This document shows positions 34,923-43,721 of a stretch of 64,000 nucleotides of DNA, in pieces. Position 1 is the first letter of the stretch. Each line of letters begins with the position of its first letter. The notes beneath the pieces are model-generated. The model worked only from the letters and a program-made list of their open reading frames with translations, searched no databases and was not told the DNA's origin. The stretch covers positions 1 through 64,000 of the forward strand of contig SAQR01000012.1 of NCBI GenBank assembly GCA_004020365.1, written 5' to 3'. Made by a program: the position numbers and the translations under genes. Source of the DNA: Mesorhizobium sp. Its GTDB lineage: Bacteria; Pseudomonadota; Alphaproteobacteria; Rhizobiales; Rhizobiaceae.

Positions 34923-35887
34923 TGACAAGACTGGCCCTCGCCTTCGATCTCGGCGGAACGGAGCTGCGCGGTGCGCTGGTCGAGAGCGGCGGCGGCGTCG
35001 TCGCGCAGGTTTCGGCGCCGACGATGGCTATCGCCGGACCTGATGCGGTGATCGGCCAGATCATCGTACTGGCCAGAGATCTTCTGACACAGCGCCCACA
35101 AGCGGATGTCGTCGGCATCGGCATCGGCGCGCCGGGACCGCTCGATCCCAAGGCCGGGATCGTGATCGCCCCGCCAACGCTGGCCGGCTGGCACGACGTG
35201 CCGTTGATCGACATTCTCGGCAAGCATTTCGGCCTGCCGGTGCGTCTGGAAAACGACGCCAACGCGGCAGCGCTGGGCGAATGGCGCTTCGGTGCCGGCC
35301 AAGGCAGCGGATCCCTGGTGTTCGTCACCGTATCGACCGGCATCGGTGGCGGCGTCGTTGCCGACGGCCGCATCTATCACGGCCGCCGCGGGCTTGCCGC
35401 CGAGATCGGCCACATGACCATCACCGGCGAGGGCGACCGCTGCTTCTGCGGCGCCGTCGGCTGTTTCGAGGCGGTCGCCTCCGGAACCGCGCTCGGGCGG
35501 CGTGCCACGGCGCTGACAGCGCCGGGCGACGGCTCTCTGCTCAGGCGCCTTTCGGCCAACGGCAACGTTTCGGCCAGGCACGTCGTCGAGGCCGCACGTG
35601 CCGGCGATATCAGCGCGCTCGAGTTGATCGAGGTGGAGGCCAAATGGCTCGGCATCGGCTTCACCAACCTGCTTCACCTCTACTCGCCGGGCCTGATCGT
35701 CATGGGCGGCGGCCTCGCCAACGGCTTCGACCTGTTGGCTCCGACCATCAGGGCAACCGTCGAGCAGCGGGCGATGCCGGCCTACCGGGATGTGCCGATC
35801 GTGCCGGCGCAGCTTGGCGACCGCGCAGGACTGATCGGCGCGGCCAGCCTGATTTTGTGGCAAGGCGAACCAAGCGTATCTACTTGA
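34922..35887 (+). CDS. ROK-family sugar kinase
   Basis: A 321-residue ATP-dependent kinase. It shows the phosphate-1 motif DLGGTELRGALV, the catalytic region LENDANAAALGEW, STGIGGGVV, EIGHMTI and the zinc motif CFCGAVGCFE. ROK kinases phosphorylate hexoses, N-acetylhexosamines or allose at C6. It is the last gene of the operon and overlaps the epimerase gene by one base. With the epimerase it would feed a 6-phosphate into central metabolism. Confidence 0.9.
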   Translation: MTRLALAFDLGGTELRGALVESGGGVVAQVSAPTMAIAGPDAVIGQIIVLARDLLTQRPQADVVGIGIGAPGPLDPKAGIVIAPPTLAGWHDVPLIDILGKHFGLPVRLENDANAAALGEWRFGAGQGSGSLVFVTVSTGIGGGVVADGRIYHGRRGLAAEIGHMTITGEGDRCFCGAVGCFEAVASGTALGRRATALTAPGDGSLLRRLSANGNVSARHVVEAARAGDISALELIEVEAKWLGIGFTNLLHLYSPGLIVMGGGLANGFDLLAPTIRATVEQRAMPAYRDVPIVPAQLGDRAGLIGAASLILWQGEPSVST

Positions 35888-35934
35888 CCAGCGGCCGAAT
35901 GCGGTTTGGTGCAAAACCCTTGAAATGCCGGCGG

Positions 35935-35960
35935 GACAGAGGGGGGCGCGAAGGATCGCT
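35935..35960. repeat. Fragment related to the palindromic repeat at 51-208
   Basis: GACAGAGGGGGGCGCGAAGG shares its first 12 bases with the repeat arm at 80-91. It is a short remnant after the ROK kinase gene. Confidence 0.25.
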
Positions 35961-35991
35961 ACAGTCTTCATTCTGCGCCGCAGCCTGCCGC

Positions 35992-36261
35992 CTACTTCCC
36001 GCAATGGTGATCGTTGATCTTGTTCAACGCGTTCGCGTCGGGCCCGACCCTGTGGTAGGAGCACGCTCCTGCGGCTGTCGTGAACAACTGCCGGTCATAG
36101 TAGCGTGGGCCGCCGAACAGAATGTCGATGATGGTGCCTTCGGCGGGAACGTAGCGCTCGGGTTCAGCCCGTTGGTCGCGATCTCCAGCGAAGGCCGAGG
36201 CGGACATGCTGCAGCCCATTGCGAAAACGAGAGCAACGATAGGAAAGCGTTTTGTTGTCAT
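35992..36261 (-). CDS. Small secreted protein of unknown function
   Basis: An 89-residue protein with a clear signal peptide (KRFPIVALVFAMGCSMSASAFA) cleaved before GDRDQ. The mature part of about 64 residues contains a RYVPAEGTIIDILFGGPRYY block and two cysteines (ACSY and HHC), which could form a disulphide. I do not recognise the family. The start at 36261 has AGGGGA six bases before it. It is convergent with the sugar operon. Confidence 0.65.
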   Translation of the reverse strand: MTTKRFPIVALVFAMGCSMSASAFAGDRDQRAEPERYVPAEGTIIDILFGGPRYYDRQLFTTAAGACSYHRVGPDANALNKINDHHCGK

Positions 36262-36407
36262 CGGCAATCCCCTTCCGGTCGTTCGGCTTCTCACCATACA
36301 TCCAAAATCGCGAGGCGGACAAAAGTTCCCTCACCCTGGCCAGATCAGCTCAACCACATGATCTCCACCTGTCACAACAGATTGATCCTGCAGTGTTGCG
36401 CGGCGAT

Positions 36408-36944
36408 CTATCGCGCGATCTCCAGCAAGGACGATACCAGCAACCGACGTTCGTCCTGTGAGAGGACGTCCGAATCGAACAGATTCATGCTGCGGAGTCC
36501 TTCGACGGCGAGGTAGCAGACCAGCAGCGCCTTGAGATCCGGCGTTTCTCCCTTGAGCCGCTCGAAAACCTGCCGCCTGAACAATTTTATGGGCGTTAGG
36601 AATTCGGGATCCTCGGCGATCGCCGAAAATATCCAGGAAGCCGACGGTTTCGATTCCGCGGCATGTTCGGCCGAAAGCTTGATGTAGGTGGCAAGCGGGC
36701 TCTCGCCGCCGACGCCGGCAGTGCGGGCGGCGTCCAGCGCCTGCTCGAAGGCGCGCAGATAATCCTCAACCAGCGCCTGCATCAGTTTCGCCTTGGTCGG
36801 GAAATTATACAGCAAGCCGCCTTTCGACACCCCAGCACGGCTGGCGACGGCGTCCAGCGACAGGCTGCCCGGACCCGTCTCACGTGCCACATCAGCGGCG
36901 GCGGCGAGTATCCTGTCGCGCGAATTGGTTCTTCGGACCTTCAT
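36408..36944 (-). CDS. TetR/AcrR-family regulator
   Basis: A 178-residue repressor, divergent from the RND efflux operon it most likely controls. The N-terminal helix-turn-helix is RDRILAAAADVARETGPGSL with SLDAVASRAGVSKGGLLYNF; the rest is the all-helical ligand domain. The start at 36944 has GGGGGAA eight bases upstream. A 6+2+6 palindrome in the shared promoter is the probable operator. Confidence 0.92.
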   Translation of the reverse strand: MKVRRTNSRDRILAAAADVARETGPGSLSLDAVASRAGVSKGGLLYNFPTKAKLMQALVEDYLRAFEQALDAARTAGVGGESPLATYIKLSAEHAAESKPSASWIFSAIAEDPEFLTPIKLFRRQVFERLKGETPDLKALLVCYLAVEGLRSMNLFDSDVLSQDERRLLVSSLLEIAR

Positions 36945-36985
36945 CAATCGTTCCCCCATACATTAGCCTACGCGGAATTGACAAG

Positions 36986-36999
36986 ACCGTCCAGACGGT
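36986..36999. promoter_or_regulatory. Candidate TetR operator in the efflux promoter
   Basis: ACCGTC-CA-GACGGT is a perfect 6-bp inverted repeat with a 2-bp centre. It directly follows a TTGACA hexamer (36978-36983), placing it where a bound repressor would block RNA polymerase. The arm sequence is of a type seen for TetR-family repressors of RND pumps. Confidence 0.6.
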
Positions 37000-37095
37000 A
37001 CAGTAAGGTCGCCGTCATTTGATATCGGGACCAGTCACAGCTATGTGTTTGGGTCATCCGACTGTTGTGCCGGGCCATGGCCAAGGGGACTGTTC

Positions 37096-38361
37096 GTGAT
37101 CAAGCGCTTCATCATCGCCTTCATTCTGCTCGTGCTGATCTGCGGCGGCATCGTCGGTTTCAACTTGTTCCGCGACAATGCGATGCAGCAATTCTTCGCC
37201 ACGATGAAACCGCCGGCCGCGACCGTGTCGACGACAATCGTCAAGCCGACGGAGTGGACGCCGGGCGTCGAGGCGATCGGCACTGTCAGTGCGGTCCGCG
37301 GCGTCGACCTGACCGTCGAAACCGCCGGCATCGTCAAGGACATCCTGTTTCACGCCAATCAGAAGGTTGAAGCCAACGCGGCTCTGCTTCAGCTCGACGA
37401 TGCCGCCGAACGCGCCGATCTCGATGCGACGAAGGCGCAAGCAGCGCTCGACCAGACGGCGTTGACACGCGCCCTTGAATTGCAGAAACGCGATGTCGGC
37501 TCGGAATCGACGCTCGATTCGGCGCGGGCAGCCGCATTGGCTTCCGCTTCGCGGGTCAACAGGCTGCAGGCGGTGCTCGAGCAGAAGCTGCTGACAGCGC
37601 CCTTCAGCGGCACCGTGGGTATCCCCAGGATCGATCTCGGCCAGTATCTCTCACCCGGTACTTCCGTAGTCACCCTGCAGGATCTGGAGACGATGCGGGC
37701 CGATTTCTCGGTTCCCGAACAGCAGCTTCCGCTGCTCAAGATCGGCCAGAAGGTACGGCTTGGCATTGGCGACGGCGAGTTGCCTTTCACCGGCACCATA
37801 CGCGGCATCGACCCCAAAATCGACCCGACCAGCCGGCTGGTGACGGTCAGGGCCGAGGTCGCCAACCCCGAAGGCAAGCTGACCCCTGGCCAGTTCGTGC
37901 AGGTGCGCGTCGAACTGCCTGAGGAAAACAACGTGCTGACGGTGCCGCAGACTGCGCTGACCTCCAGCCTCTACGGCGACTTCGTCTTTGTGGTGCGTCC
38001 GGCAAAGCCCGCCGCCAACAGCGGCGCCGCCCCTGCCGCCGCGGCGAAGCCGGAAGAAAAGCCCGCCACGGATACTGCGAAATCCGCGGCCGAGGCGCGC
38101 GCGGCAAAACCCGAGGAAGAACCGGCTGCAACGCCGGCCGAACCGACGGCGGAAGAACAGAAACCGCAGCTCGTGCTTGCCCAGGTGTTCGTCAAGCCAG
38201 GCCGCCGCAATGCCGGCCTGGTTGAGATCCTGGAAGGCATCGCGCCCGGCGACGAAGTCGTTACCGCCGGCCAGAACCGCCTTTCCGACGGCATGTCCGT
38301 TGCCGTCGACAACACCATTGACCCGACCAAGCCGGCAGACCAGCAGGCAGCCCAGAAATGA
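37096..38361 (+). CDS. RND efflux periplasmic adaptor (membrane fusion protein)
   Basis: A 421-residue adaptor linking the inner-membrane pump to an outer-membrane channel. An N-terminal membrane anchor (FIIAFILLVLICGGIVGFNL) precedes the barrel-sandwich/lipoyl region (GTVSAVRGVDLTVETAGIVK), the hairpin and the beta-barrel. Between the beta-barrel and the membrane-proximal domain lies an unusual Ala/Pro/Glu/Lys-rich insertion of about 55 residues (about 302-357). The GTG at 37096 has AGGGGA six bases upstream. The stop overlaps the pump start by 4 nt. No outer-membrane channel gene is adjacent. Confidence 0.92.
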   Translation: MIKRFIIAFILLVLICGGIVGFNLFRDNAMQQFFATMKPPAATVSTTIVKPTEWTPGVEAIGTVSAVRGVDLTVETAGIVKDILFHANQKVEANAALLQLDDAAERADLDATKAQAALDQTALTRALELQKRDVGSESTLDSARAAALASASRVNRLQAVLEQKLLTAPFSGTVGIPRIDLGQYLSPGTSVVTLQDLETMRADFSVPEQQLPLLKIGQKVRLGIGDGELPFTGTIRGIDPKIDPTSRLVTVRAEVANPEGKLTPGQFVQVRVELPEENNVLTVPQTALTSSLYGDFVFVVRPAKPAANSGAAPAAAAKPEEKPATDTAKSAAEARAAKPEEEPAATPAEPTAEEQKPQLVLAQVFVKPGRRNAGLVEILEGIAPGDEVVTAGQNRLSDGMSVAVDNTIDPTKPADQQAAQK

Positions 38362-41300
38362 GCTTCTCCGACATCTTCATTCGCCGTCCGGTCCTTTCGA
38401 CCGTGCTCGCCTTGATGATCCTGCTCCTGGGTTTCCAGGGCATCTTCAGCCTCTCGATCCGGCAGTATCCGGAGGTTGAAGAAACGGCCATCACGATCAC
38501 AACGGCCTATCCCGGCGCCAGCGCCGACCTGATCCAGGGGTTCATTTCCGCGCCGATCGCCCGTGCTGTCGCTTCAACCGAAAACATCGACTATGTCACG
38601 TCGGCAAGCCGGCCGTCCTCCAGCACCGTGACGGTGCAGATGAAACTCGGCTCCAACCCCGACGTCGCGCTGAATGAAGTCCTGTCGAAGGTACAAAGCG
38701 TGCGCGGCGATCTGCCGGACGAGTCCGAAGACCCGGTGATCGTCAAAGGCACCGGCGAGCAGTTCGCGATGATGTATATCTCGATGCAGAATCCGAACAT
38801 GACGCCGGAACAGCTCACCGAGTATATCGAGCGCGTGGTGCGGCCGCGCATGTCGACGGTCGAGGGCGTCGCCGACGTGCAGATCTTCGGGGCCGCCGAA
38901 TATTCGATGCGCGTCTGGATCGACCCGATCAAACTGGCGGCGCGAGGCGTGACGGCGTCGGACGTGCTGACCGCCATCAACGCATCGAATTTCCTGTCAG
39001 CACCCGGCAACACCGAAAACGAATACGTCGCCTCCTCGATTACCGTTCGCTCGACGCTGCAGACGCCCGAGGCTTTCGCCGCTCTTCCGCTTCGTTCGAC
39101 AGACGGCAATGTGGTGAGGCTGCGCGACGTGGCGCGCGTCGAGCTCGCCGCGGCGAACACCGACACCAGGGTTACTTTCAATGGCAAGCCCGGCATCTTT
39201 CTCGCCATCTTCCCAACGCCGGCCGCCAATCCGCTGACGACGGCGGAGGCCATCCACGAAATTGTGCCGACGATCCAGGAGACGCTGCCACAAGGCATGA
39301 CGATCGAAATCGTCTACGATTCGACCGAGCAGATCAGCGCCTCGATCGAGGAGGTGTTCAAGACCATCGGCGAAGCGGTCGCCATCGTCATCGTCGTCAT
39401 CCTGCTCTTCCTCGGCTCGTTCCGCTCGGTGCTGATGCCGATCGTGACCATTCCGCTGTCGCTGATCGGCGTCTGCTTCCTGTTGTTTACGCTGGGCTAT
39501 TCGATCAATCTCTTGTCGTTGCTGGCCATGGTGCTGGCGATCGGCCTCGTCGTCGACGATGCCATCGTGGTGGTGGAAAACATTCACCGCCACATGGAGG
39601 AAGATGGTTTGTCGCCGATGCAGGCGGCCTTCAACGGCATGCGGGAGATCTCGTCCGCCGTCATCGCCATGACGATAACGCTGGCCGCCGTGTTCGCGCC
39701 GCTGGCCTTCACCGGCGGCCTGACCGGCGCACTGTTTCGCGAATTCGCGGTGACGCTTGCCGGCTCGGTGGTGCTTTCGGGTGTCGTTGCCCTCACCGTC
39801 ACGCCGATGATGTCAGCGCGCATCCTGAGGGCCGGCTCGCACAGCCGCTTCCAGCGCATTGTCGACAACACGTTCAGGCGCGTCGAAAACGTCTATGAGC
39901 GGCTGGTCAGCGGCTCGCTAAAATATCGTCCGGTGACGCTGATGATCGTCATCGCACTGGTCGCCACGACTGGCTTCATGTTCACCAAGACCGCCGGCGA
40001 ACTGGCACCGGAAGAAGACCAGGGCTTCTTGCTGTCCCTTGTGAACGCGCCGCGCTACGCGACGTCGGACTACACCGAGACCTATGTGAACCAGATTCTC
40101 GGGCTGATGAACGATATTCCCGAAACCAGGGCGCGGTTCTCCGCCGTCGCCTTCCAGGGCCCGACGAACAGCGCCTTCGTCGGCTTCGCATTCAAGGACT
40201 GGGCCGAGCGCGCGCGCAGCTCGAAGGAGCTTCAGGAAGACATCACCGCCCGCCTTACCAAGGTGGCGGGCGTCGAGGCTTTCGTCTTCGCCCCACCGAC
40301 GCTGCCCGGCTCCGGCGGCGGCCTGCCGGTCACCATGGTGTTGCGCTCGACCGGCGATGCCTCCCAGGTGTTCGAGGCGGCCGAGGACATCAAGAACAAG
40401 GCGCAGGCCTCCGGCCGCTTCCTCGCAGTGCAGAATTCGATGTCCTTTGACGCACCGCAAGTGACGGTGACGATCGACCGCGACCGCGCCGCGGCGCTCA
40501 ACCTGCCGATCGCCGACATTGGCCGGACGCTGACCCTTCTGGTCGGCGGCGCCGAAGTGGCGCAGTTCGACCGCGAATCCAACAGCTACGACATCATCCC
40601 GCAGGTGCCGCAGAACTTCCGCGACAACCCTGAAAAGCTGGCCGAGTATTTCGTCCGCAGCGCGTCGGGCGAGATGGTGCCGCTCTCGGCGGTGGTGAAG
40701 ATCTCGACGAACGCCTCGCCGGCCGTGATCGAGCAGTTCAATCAGTTGAACTCCGCCACGATTTCCGCTCTGCCATTGCCCACCCTCACCACCGGTGACG
40801 GGCTGAGGACCATCGAGGACATCGCCCGGGAAAGCCTGCCCGACACGTTCTTCATCGACTATACCGGACAGTCGCGTCAGGAGAAGGAACAGGGCTACAC
40901 GATCATCATCGCCTTCGCGGCAGCCGTTCTCGTCATCTATCTGGTGCTGGCGGCGCAGTTCGAAAGCTTCCGCGATCCGTTGATCATCATGATGTCGGTG
41001 CCGCTGTCGATCTTCGGCGCGATCGTGCCGCTCAATCTGGGGCTGGGAACGCTCAACATCTACACCCAGGTCGGGCTGATCACGCTGATCGGCCTGATCA
41101 CCAAGCACGGCATTCTTCTGGTCGAATTCGCCAACCAGCAGCGCGAGCTGCACGGGATGCGGCGGCGCGACGCGATCGTCGCCTCGGCCAGGGTGCGGCT
41201 GAGGCCGATCCTGATGACGACGGCGGCGATGGCGCTCGGCGTAGTGCCGCTGATCATCTCCAGCGGCGCTGGTGCGGCGGCGCGCTATTCGATGGGCCTG

Positions 41301-41441
41301 GTGATCTTTACCGGAATTCTGGTTGGAACCATGTTCACCCTGTTCGTGGTGCCGATGTTCTACACCTTCATCGCCAGCAAGGACCTGCCGCACCACGCCG
41401 AGAAGCCGGACCCGAAGCTGATGCCGGCGCCGGTCGATTGA
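38358..41441 (+). CDS. RND efflux transporter permease (AcrB/HAE1 type)
   Basis: A 1027-residue inner-membrane proton-driven pump with twelve transmembrane helices and two large periplasmic loops. The proton-relay Asp pair is visible in GLVVDDAIVVVENIHRH (TM4). The first helix follows the usual FIRRPVLSTVLALMILLLG. Length is normal for AcrB/MexB proteins. It forms a complex with the adaptor encoded just upstream and is followed by a clear terminator. Substrates (drugs, detergents or plant compounds) cannot be told. Confidence 0.95.
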   Translation: MSFSDIFIRRPVLSTVLALMILLLGFQGIFSLSIRQYPEVEETAITITTAYPGASADLIQGFISAPIARAVASTENIDYVTSASRPSSSTVTVQMKLGSNPDVALNEVLSKVQSVRGDLPDESEDPVIVKGTGEQFAMMYISMQNPNMTPEQLTEYIERVVRPRMSTVEGVADVQIFGAAEYSMRVWIDPIKLAARGVTASDVLTAINASNFLSAPGNTENEYVASSITVRSTLQTPEAFAALPLRSTDGNVVRLRDVARVELAAANTDTRVTFNGKPGIFLAIFPTPAANPLTTAEAIHEIVPTIQETLPQGMTIEIVYDSTEQISASIEEVFKTIGEAVAIVIVVILLFLGSFRSVLMPIVTIPLSLIGVCFLLFTLGYSINLLSLLAMVLAIGLVVDDAIVVVENIHRHMEEDGLSPMQAAFNGMREISSAVIAMTITLAAVFAPLAFTGGLTGALFREFAVTLAGSVVLSGVVALTVTPMMSARILRAGSHSRFQRIVDNTFRRVENVYERLVSGSLKYRPVTLMIVIALVATTGFMFTKTAGELAPEEDQGFLLSLVNAPRYATSDYTETYVNQILGLMNDIPETRARFSAVAFQGPTNSAFVGFAFKDWAERARSSKELQEDITARLTKVAGVEAFVFAPPTLPGSGGGLPVTMVLRSTGDASQVFEAAEDIKNKAQASGRFLAVQNSMSFDAPQVTVTIDRDRAAALNLPIADIGRTLTLLVGGAEVAQFDRESNSYDIIPQVPQNFRDNPEKLAEYFVRSASGEMVPLSAVVKISTNASPAVIEQFNQLNSATISALPLPTLTTGDGLRTIEDIARESLPDTFFIDYTGQSRQEKEQGYTIIIAFAAAVLVIYLVLAAQFESFRDPLIIMMSVPLSIFGAIVPLNLGLGTLNIYTQVGLITLIGLITKHGILLVEFANQQRELHGMRRRDAIVASARVRLRPILMTTAAMALGVVPLIISSGAGAAARYSMGLVIFTGILVGTMFTLFVVPMFYTFIASKDLPHHAEKPDPKLMPAPVD

Positions 41442-41446
41442 TTGAC

Positions 41447-41475
41447 AAAAGGCCGGAAATTTCTCCGGCCTTTTT
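41447..41475. terminator. Bidirectional rho-independent terminator
   Basis: AAAAGGCCGG pairs with CCGGCCTTTT around AAATTTCT, with T-rich sequence on the plus side and the A-run giving U's on the minus side. It separates the convergent RND pump and L,D-transpeptidase genes. Confidence 0.9.
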
Positions 41476-41503
41476 CTTGGCCAGTGACGTCCTACCATCT
41501 TAT

Positions 41504-41977
41504 CTATTTGACGATGACGATCCTGGTGTTGGCCGGACCGAAAATCTCTACAAGCTGGTAGAAATCGGCGGCGTTGTCCGGATGCAGCCGCACGCAGCCA
41601 TGCGAGGCCGGCTGTCCGAGGCGCCTGACGAAATTCGTCGCATGCACGGCGTAGCCACCCTTGAAGAAGACCGAATGCGGCATCGGCGCGTTGTCGTATT
41701 TCCTCGAATACCACATCTGGTGCATGCGGGTCGGCTTGAACGAGCCGGTCGGGGTGACATGCCCCCTGCCGCCGGTCGAGACTTTCCACGCGAAGGTCGG
41801 ACGTCCGTCGACCAGCACTTGCATCGTCTGCTGCGAAAGCGAAATCCGCGCCACGATCTGGTTGGCGGCCCGGTTGGCGGCATGCGCAACGCCGTTGCCG
41901 GCGCCGAACAGAAGAATCGTGCCGGCGGTGACGGCAGCGGCGATGTTGATGAGCTTGGCGGAAATGGCAGTGTACAT
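41504..41977 (-). CDS. L,D-transpeptidase (YkuD domain)
   Basis: A 157-residue exported enzyme that makes 3-3 peptidoglycan cross-links or attaches proteins to the wall. A signal peptide (LINIAAAVTAGTILLFGAG) is followed by the YkuD fold; the catalytic motif is HATNFVRRLGQPASHGCVRL with Cys at about residue 128 and the His before it. It is a minimal, single-domain member. The ATG at 41977 has GGGGGA five bases upstream; the much longer reading to 42619 is not supported. Confidence 0.92.
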   Translation of the reverse strand: MYTAISAKLINIAAAVTAGTILLFGAGNGVAHAANRAANQIVARISLSQQTMQVLVDGRPTFAWKVSTGGRGHVTPTGSFKPTRMHQMWYSRKYDNAPMPHSVFFKGGYAVHATNFVRRLGQPASHGCVRLHPDNAADFYQLVEIFGPANTRIVIVK

Positions 41978-42365
41978 AATATCCCCCTGTATGCCGGGCA
42001 TGGCCGGCTCCAATTGATGACTGGCTTGTCGTTGGGTCACGTTTCGAACTGATTTCGCACGGCCGACGTTTCTGTTTCGAATCTGTTTCTTCTGGTTAAC
42101 GGCCGCAGGTCCATCCGAGGCATTTGCAGGGGTGAAAGCAAAAACAGGACGGTTTGCCTGGTCGACCCCGGACCCGCGAAAGCTACTTGCCATCGCCAAG
42201 CAAAATTGCGGTCTTCCCTCACATGAAAGAAGTAATTTGGCCTCACATGAAAGAAAGCGACCTGGCTCGAAACCAATCGGCAACAAAGCGCGGACTCGAG
42301 CGGCATGATCTCGATACAGGCCACCCGCAAAGTTGATCCAACGAAAACAGCCGGCACAAACGAAG
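41978..42365. other. Intergenic region with a tandem direct repeat
   Basis: No gene is supported here. The one notable feature is the 15-bp word CCTCACATGAAAGAA present twice, at 42217-42231 and 42241-42255, a spacing of 24 bases. The divergent genes on either side (L,D-transpeptidase and a small membrane protein) could both be regulated from it. Confidence 0.5.
42217..42255. repeat. Two 15-bp direct repeats, 24-bp period
   Basis: Identical copies of CCTCACATGAAAGAA. A period near two helical turns puts both copies almost on the same DNA face, as expected for a regulator-binding pair. Confidence 0.55.
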
Positions 42366-42710
42366 ATGAACAAGCAGTCGAACACGATCTCCTGGCTGTT
42401 CAGGACAAGCATAGCCGCAGCGATCATTGGCAGCGTCGGCATCTTCACCGGCAACCCGGTGACAGAGCTTGCGGAGATGACTTCAGGCGAAGTTTCGACG
42501 CTGCATGCCGCACTGTTTTTCGCCTTGGTCTGGATTGTGTCCAGCCCGCGCATCAACCGGCTCAAGGCCCTCTGGCGGGTCAGTCTTGTGCTGAAGAAGA
42601 TGCGCGGCCCCTCCGGCAACTTGCAGCCGAGAGGACCGAAGGCCCGCGCCGCGACGGGGGGCTCCGCTGGCGGCGCGGGCGCTTCGGGGTTTTCCCTGAA
42701 GCGAACCTGA
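42366..42710 (+). CDS. Small membrane protein of unknown function
   Basis: A 114-residue ORF. Two hydrophobic segments (about residues 10-26, WLFRTSIAAAIIGSVGIF, and 41-55, LHAALFFALVWIV) are followed by a basic, Gly-rich tail. The ribosome-binding site is weak (ACGAAG). Codon composition is plausible for a gene. Family unknown. Confidence 0.4.
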   Translation: MNKQSNTISWLFRTSIAAAIIGSVGIFTGNPVTELAEMTSGEVSTLHAALFFALVWIVSSPRINRLKALWRVSLVLKKMRGPSGNLQPRGPKARAATGGSAGGAGASGFSLKRT

Positions 42711-42733
42711 AACTAAATTTGGGGACGAAAACG

Positions 42734-42900
42734 ATGAACACGAATTTGCAGCTTCGGTACTTTCCGCACTGCTCTACGCACAGGGCCTGCTCGGCTTTGC
42801 CGGCCTCGCCACCGTGCTTCTTAGGGATCGTGCTCATGCGAGCGAATTCGTCACGGCCAGCGAAATGCCGTCGGGTCCATCGCTTCTCGTGGTGCGCTGA
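42734..42900 (+). pseudogene. Probable frameshifted small membrane-protein gene
   Basis: A GGGGA eight bases before ATG 42734 introduces MNT. From there the protein-like reading continues in another frame as EFAASVLSALLYAQGLLGFA, then GLATVLLRDRAHASEF, to a TGA at 42898. The segment is 167 nt, one base short of 56 codons, so a single missing base near the fourth codon would explain it. Could also be a sequencing error. Confidence 0.35.
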
Positions 42901-42939
42901 GCGCCTGGGCCTGTGGACAATACGGTGAGGGGCTCGGCC

Positions 42940-43626
42940 TCAGTCGGCGAACTGCGTCGGCGGATCGAACCGGTAGCCGGCGCCACGTATGGTGGTGATG
43001 GTTTCGGTGTCGAGCTTACGGCGCAGCCGCACGATACGCGAATCGATCGAACGATCAAAGGCATCGGCATTTTCGGCGGGCGCGGCGGCAATGATGTCGT
43101 CGCGCGTCAAGACCTTGCGCGGACTGGCCAGGAACAATCTGAGCAGCGCCACCTGACCCGGCGACAATTGCTCCTCCGTGCCGGAGCGATGCATGACCAT
43201 GGCCGACCGGAGGTCGACCGTCGCGTTCTCCAGCACAACCAATTCCCCGGCGTTCCGGCCGCGCCGTGCCAGCAAGCCGCCGATACGGGCGGCGAGTTCC
43301 CTGACGTTGAGCGGGCTCTCGACGACGTCGGCGGCGCCGAGCTCGAGCGCCAGCACCTTGTCGATGAGATCGGCCGGCCGGCAGATCAGGATGAAATCCG
43401 GCCCGCCCTCGCCACCATGGCGCTTGAGCAGATCACGCCCTTCCGCCTGGCTGAGGCTGTCGCCGACGACGACGACATCGATGCCGTTTCCAGACAGCAA
43501 GGATTCGGCCTCCCACGGCTGCCGCACTGCGCGCACGTCATGACCGCGCCGTTCGAGATGGTCGGCGAGATCGGTTGCGACCACTTCGGCGACGGAAACA
43601 AGCGCGATGATGGATCGTGCAGCCAT
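42940..43626 (-). CDS. OmpR-type response regulator with degenerate receiver
   Basis: A 228-residue protein. The C-terminal winged helix is clear (LSPGQVALLRLFLASPRKVL, then DSRIVRLRRKLDTE and the GAGYRFD ending). The receiver lacks standard residues: the acidic pair after the first strand is missing (ALVSVAEV) and the conserved Lys is replaced (VVESPLNVREL). One Asp in VVVVGDSLS is in phosphoacceptor position. It probably works without classical phosphorylation. It is divergent from an intact response regulator gene, so the pair may cross-regulate. Confidence 0.85.
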   Translation of the reverse strand: MAARSIIALVSVAEVVATDLADHLERRGHDVRAVRQPWEAESLLSGNGIDVVVVGDSLSQAEGRDLLKRHGGEGGPDFILICRPADLIDKVLALELGAADVVESPLNVRELAARIGGLLARRGRNAGELVVLENATVDLRSAMVMHRSGTEEQLSPGQVALLRLFLASPRKVLTRDDIIAAAPAENADAFDRSIDSRIVRLRRKLDTETITTIRGAGYRFDPPTQFAD

Positions 43627-43721
43627 TTTTTTTCTACCCTGCAACCGGCAACCCAAGATGAGTGCTTTACATGATGTTTATACCCAATCTACTTTCCGCT
43701 GAAAGTGGGAGCCAGAGCATC

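Noticed and set aside
39918-41789. 623-codon minus-strand ORF under the RND pump
   Set aside because: Antisense shadow of the pump gene; no hydrophobic or domain pattern.
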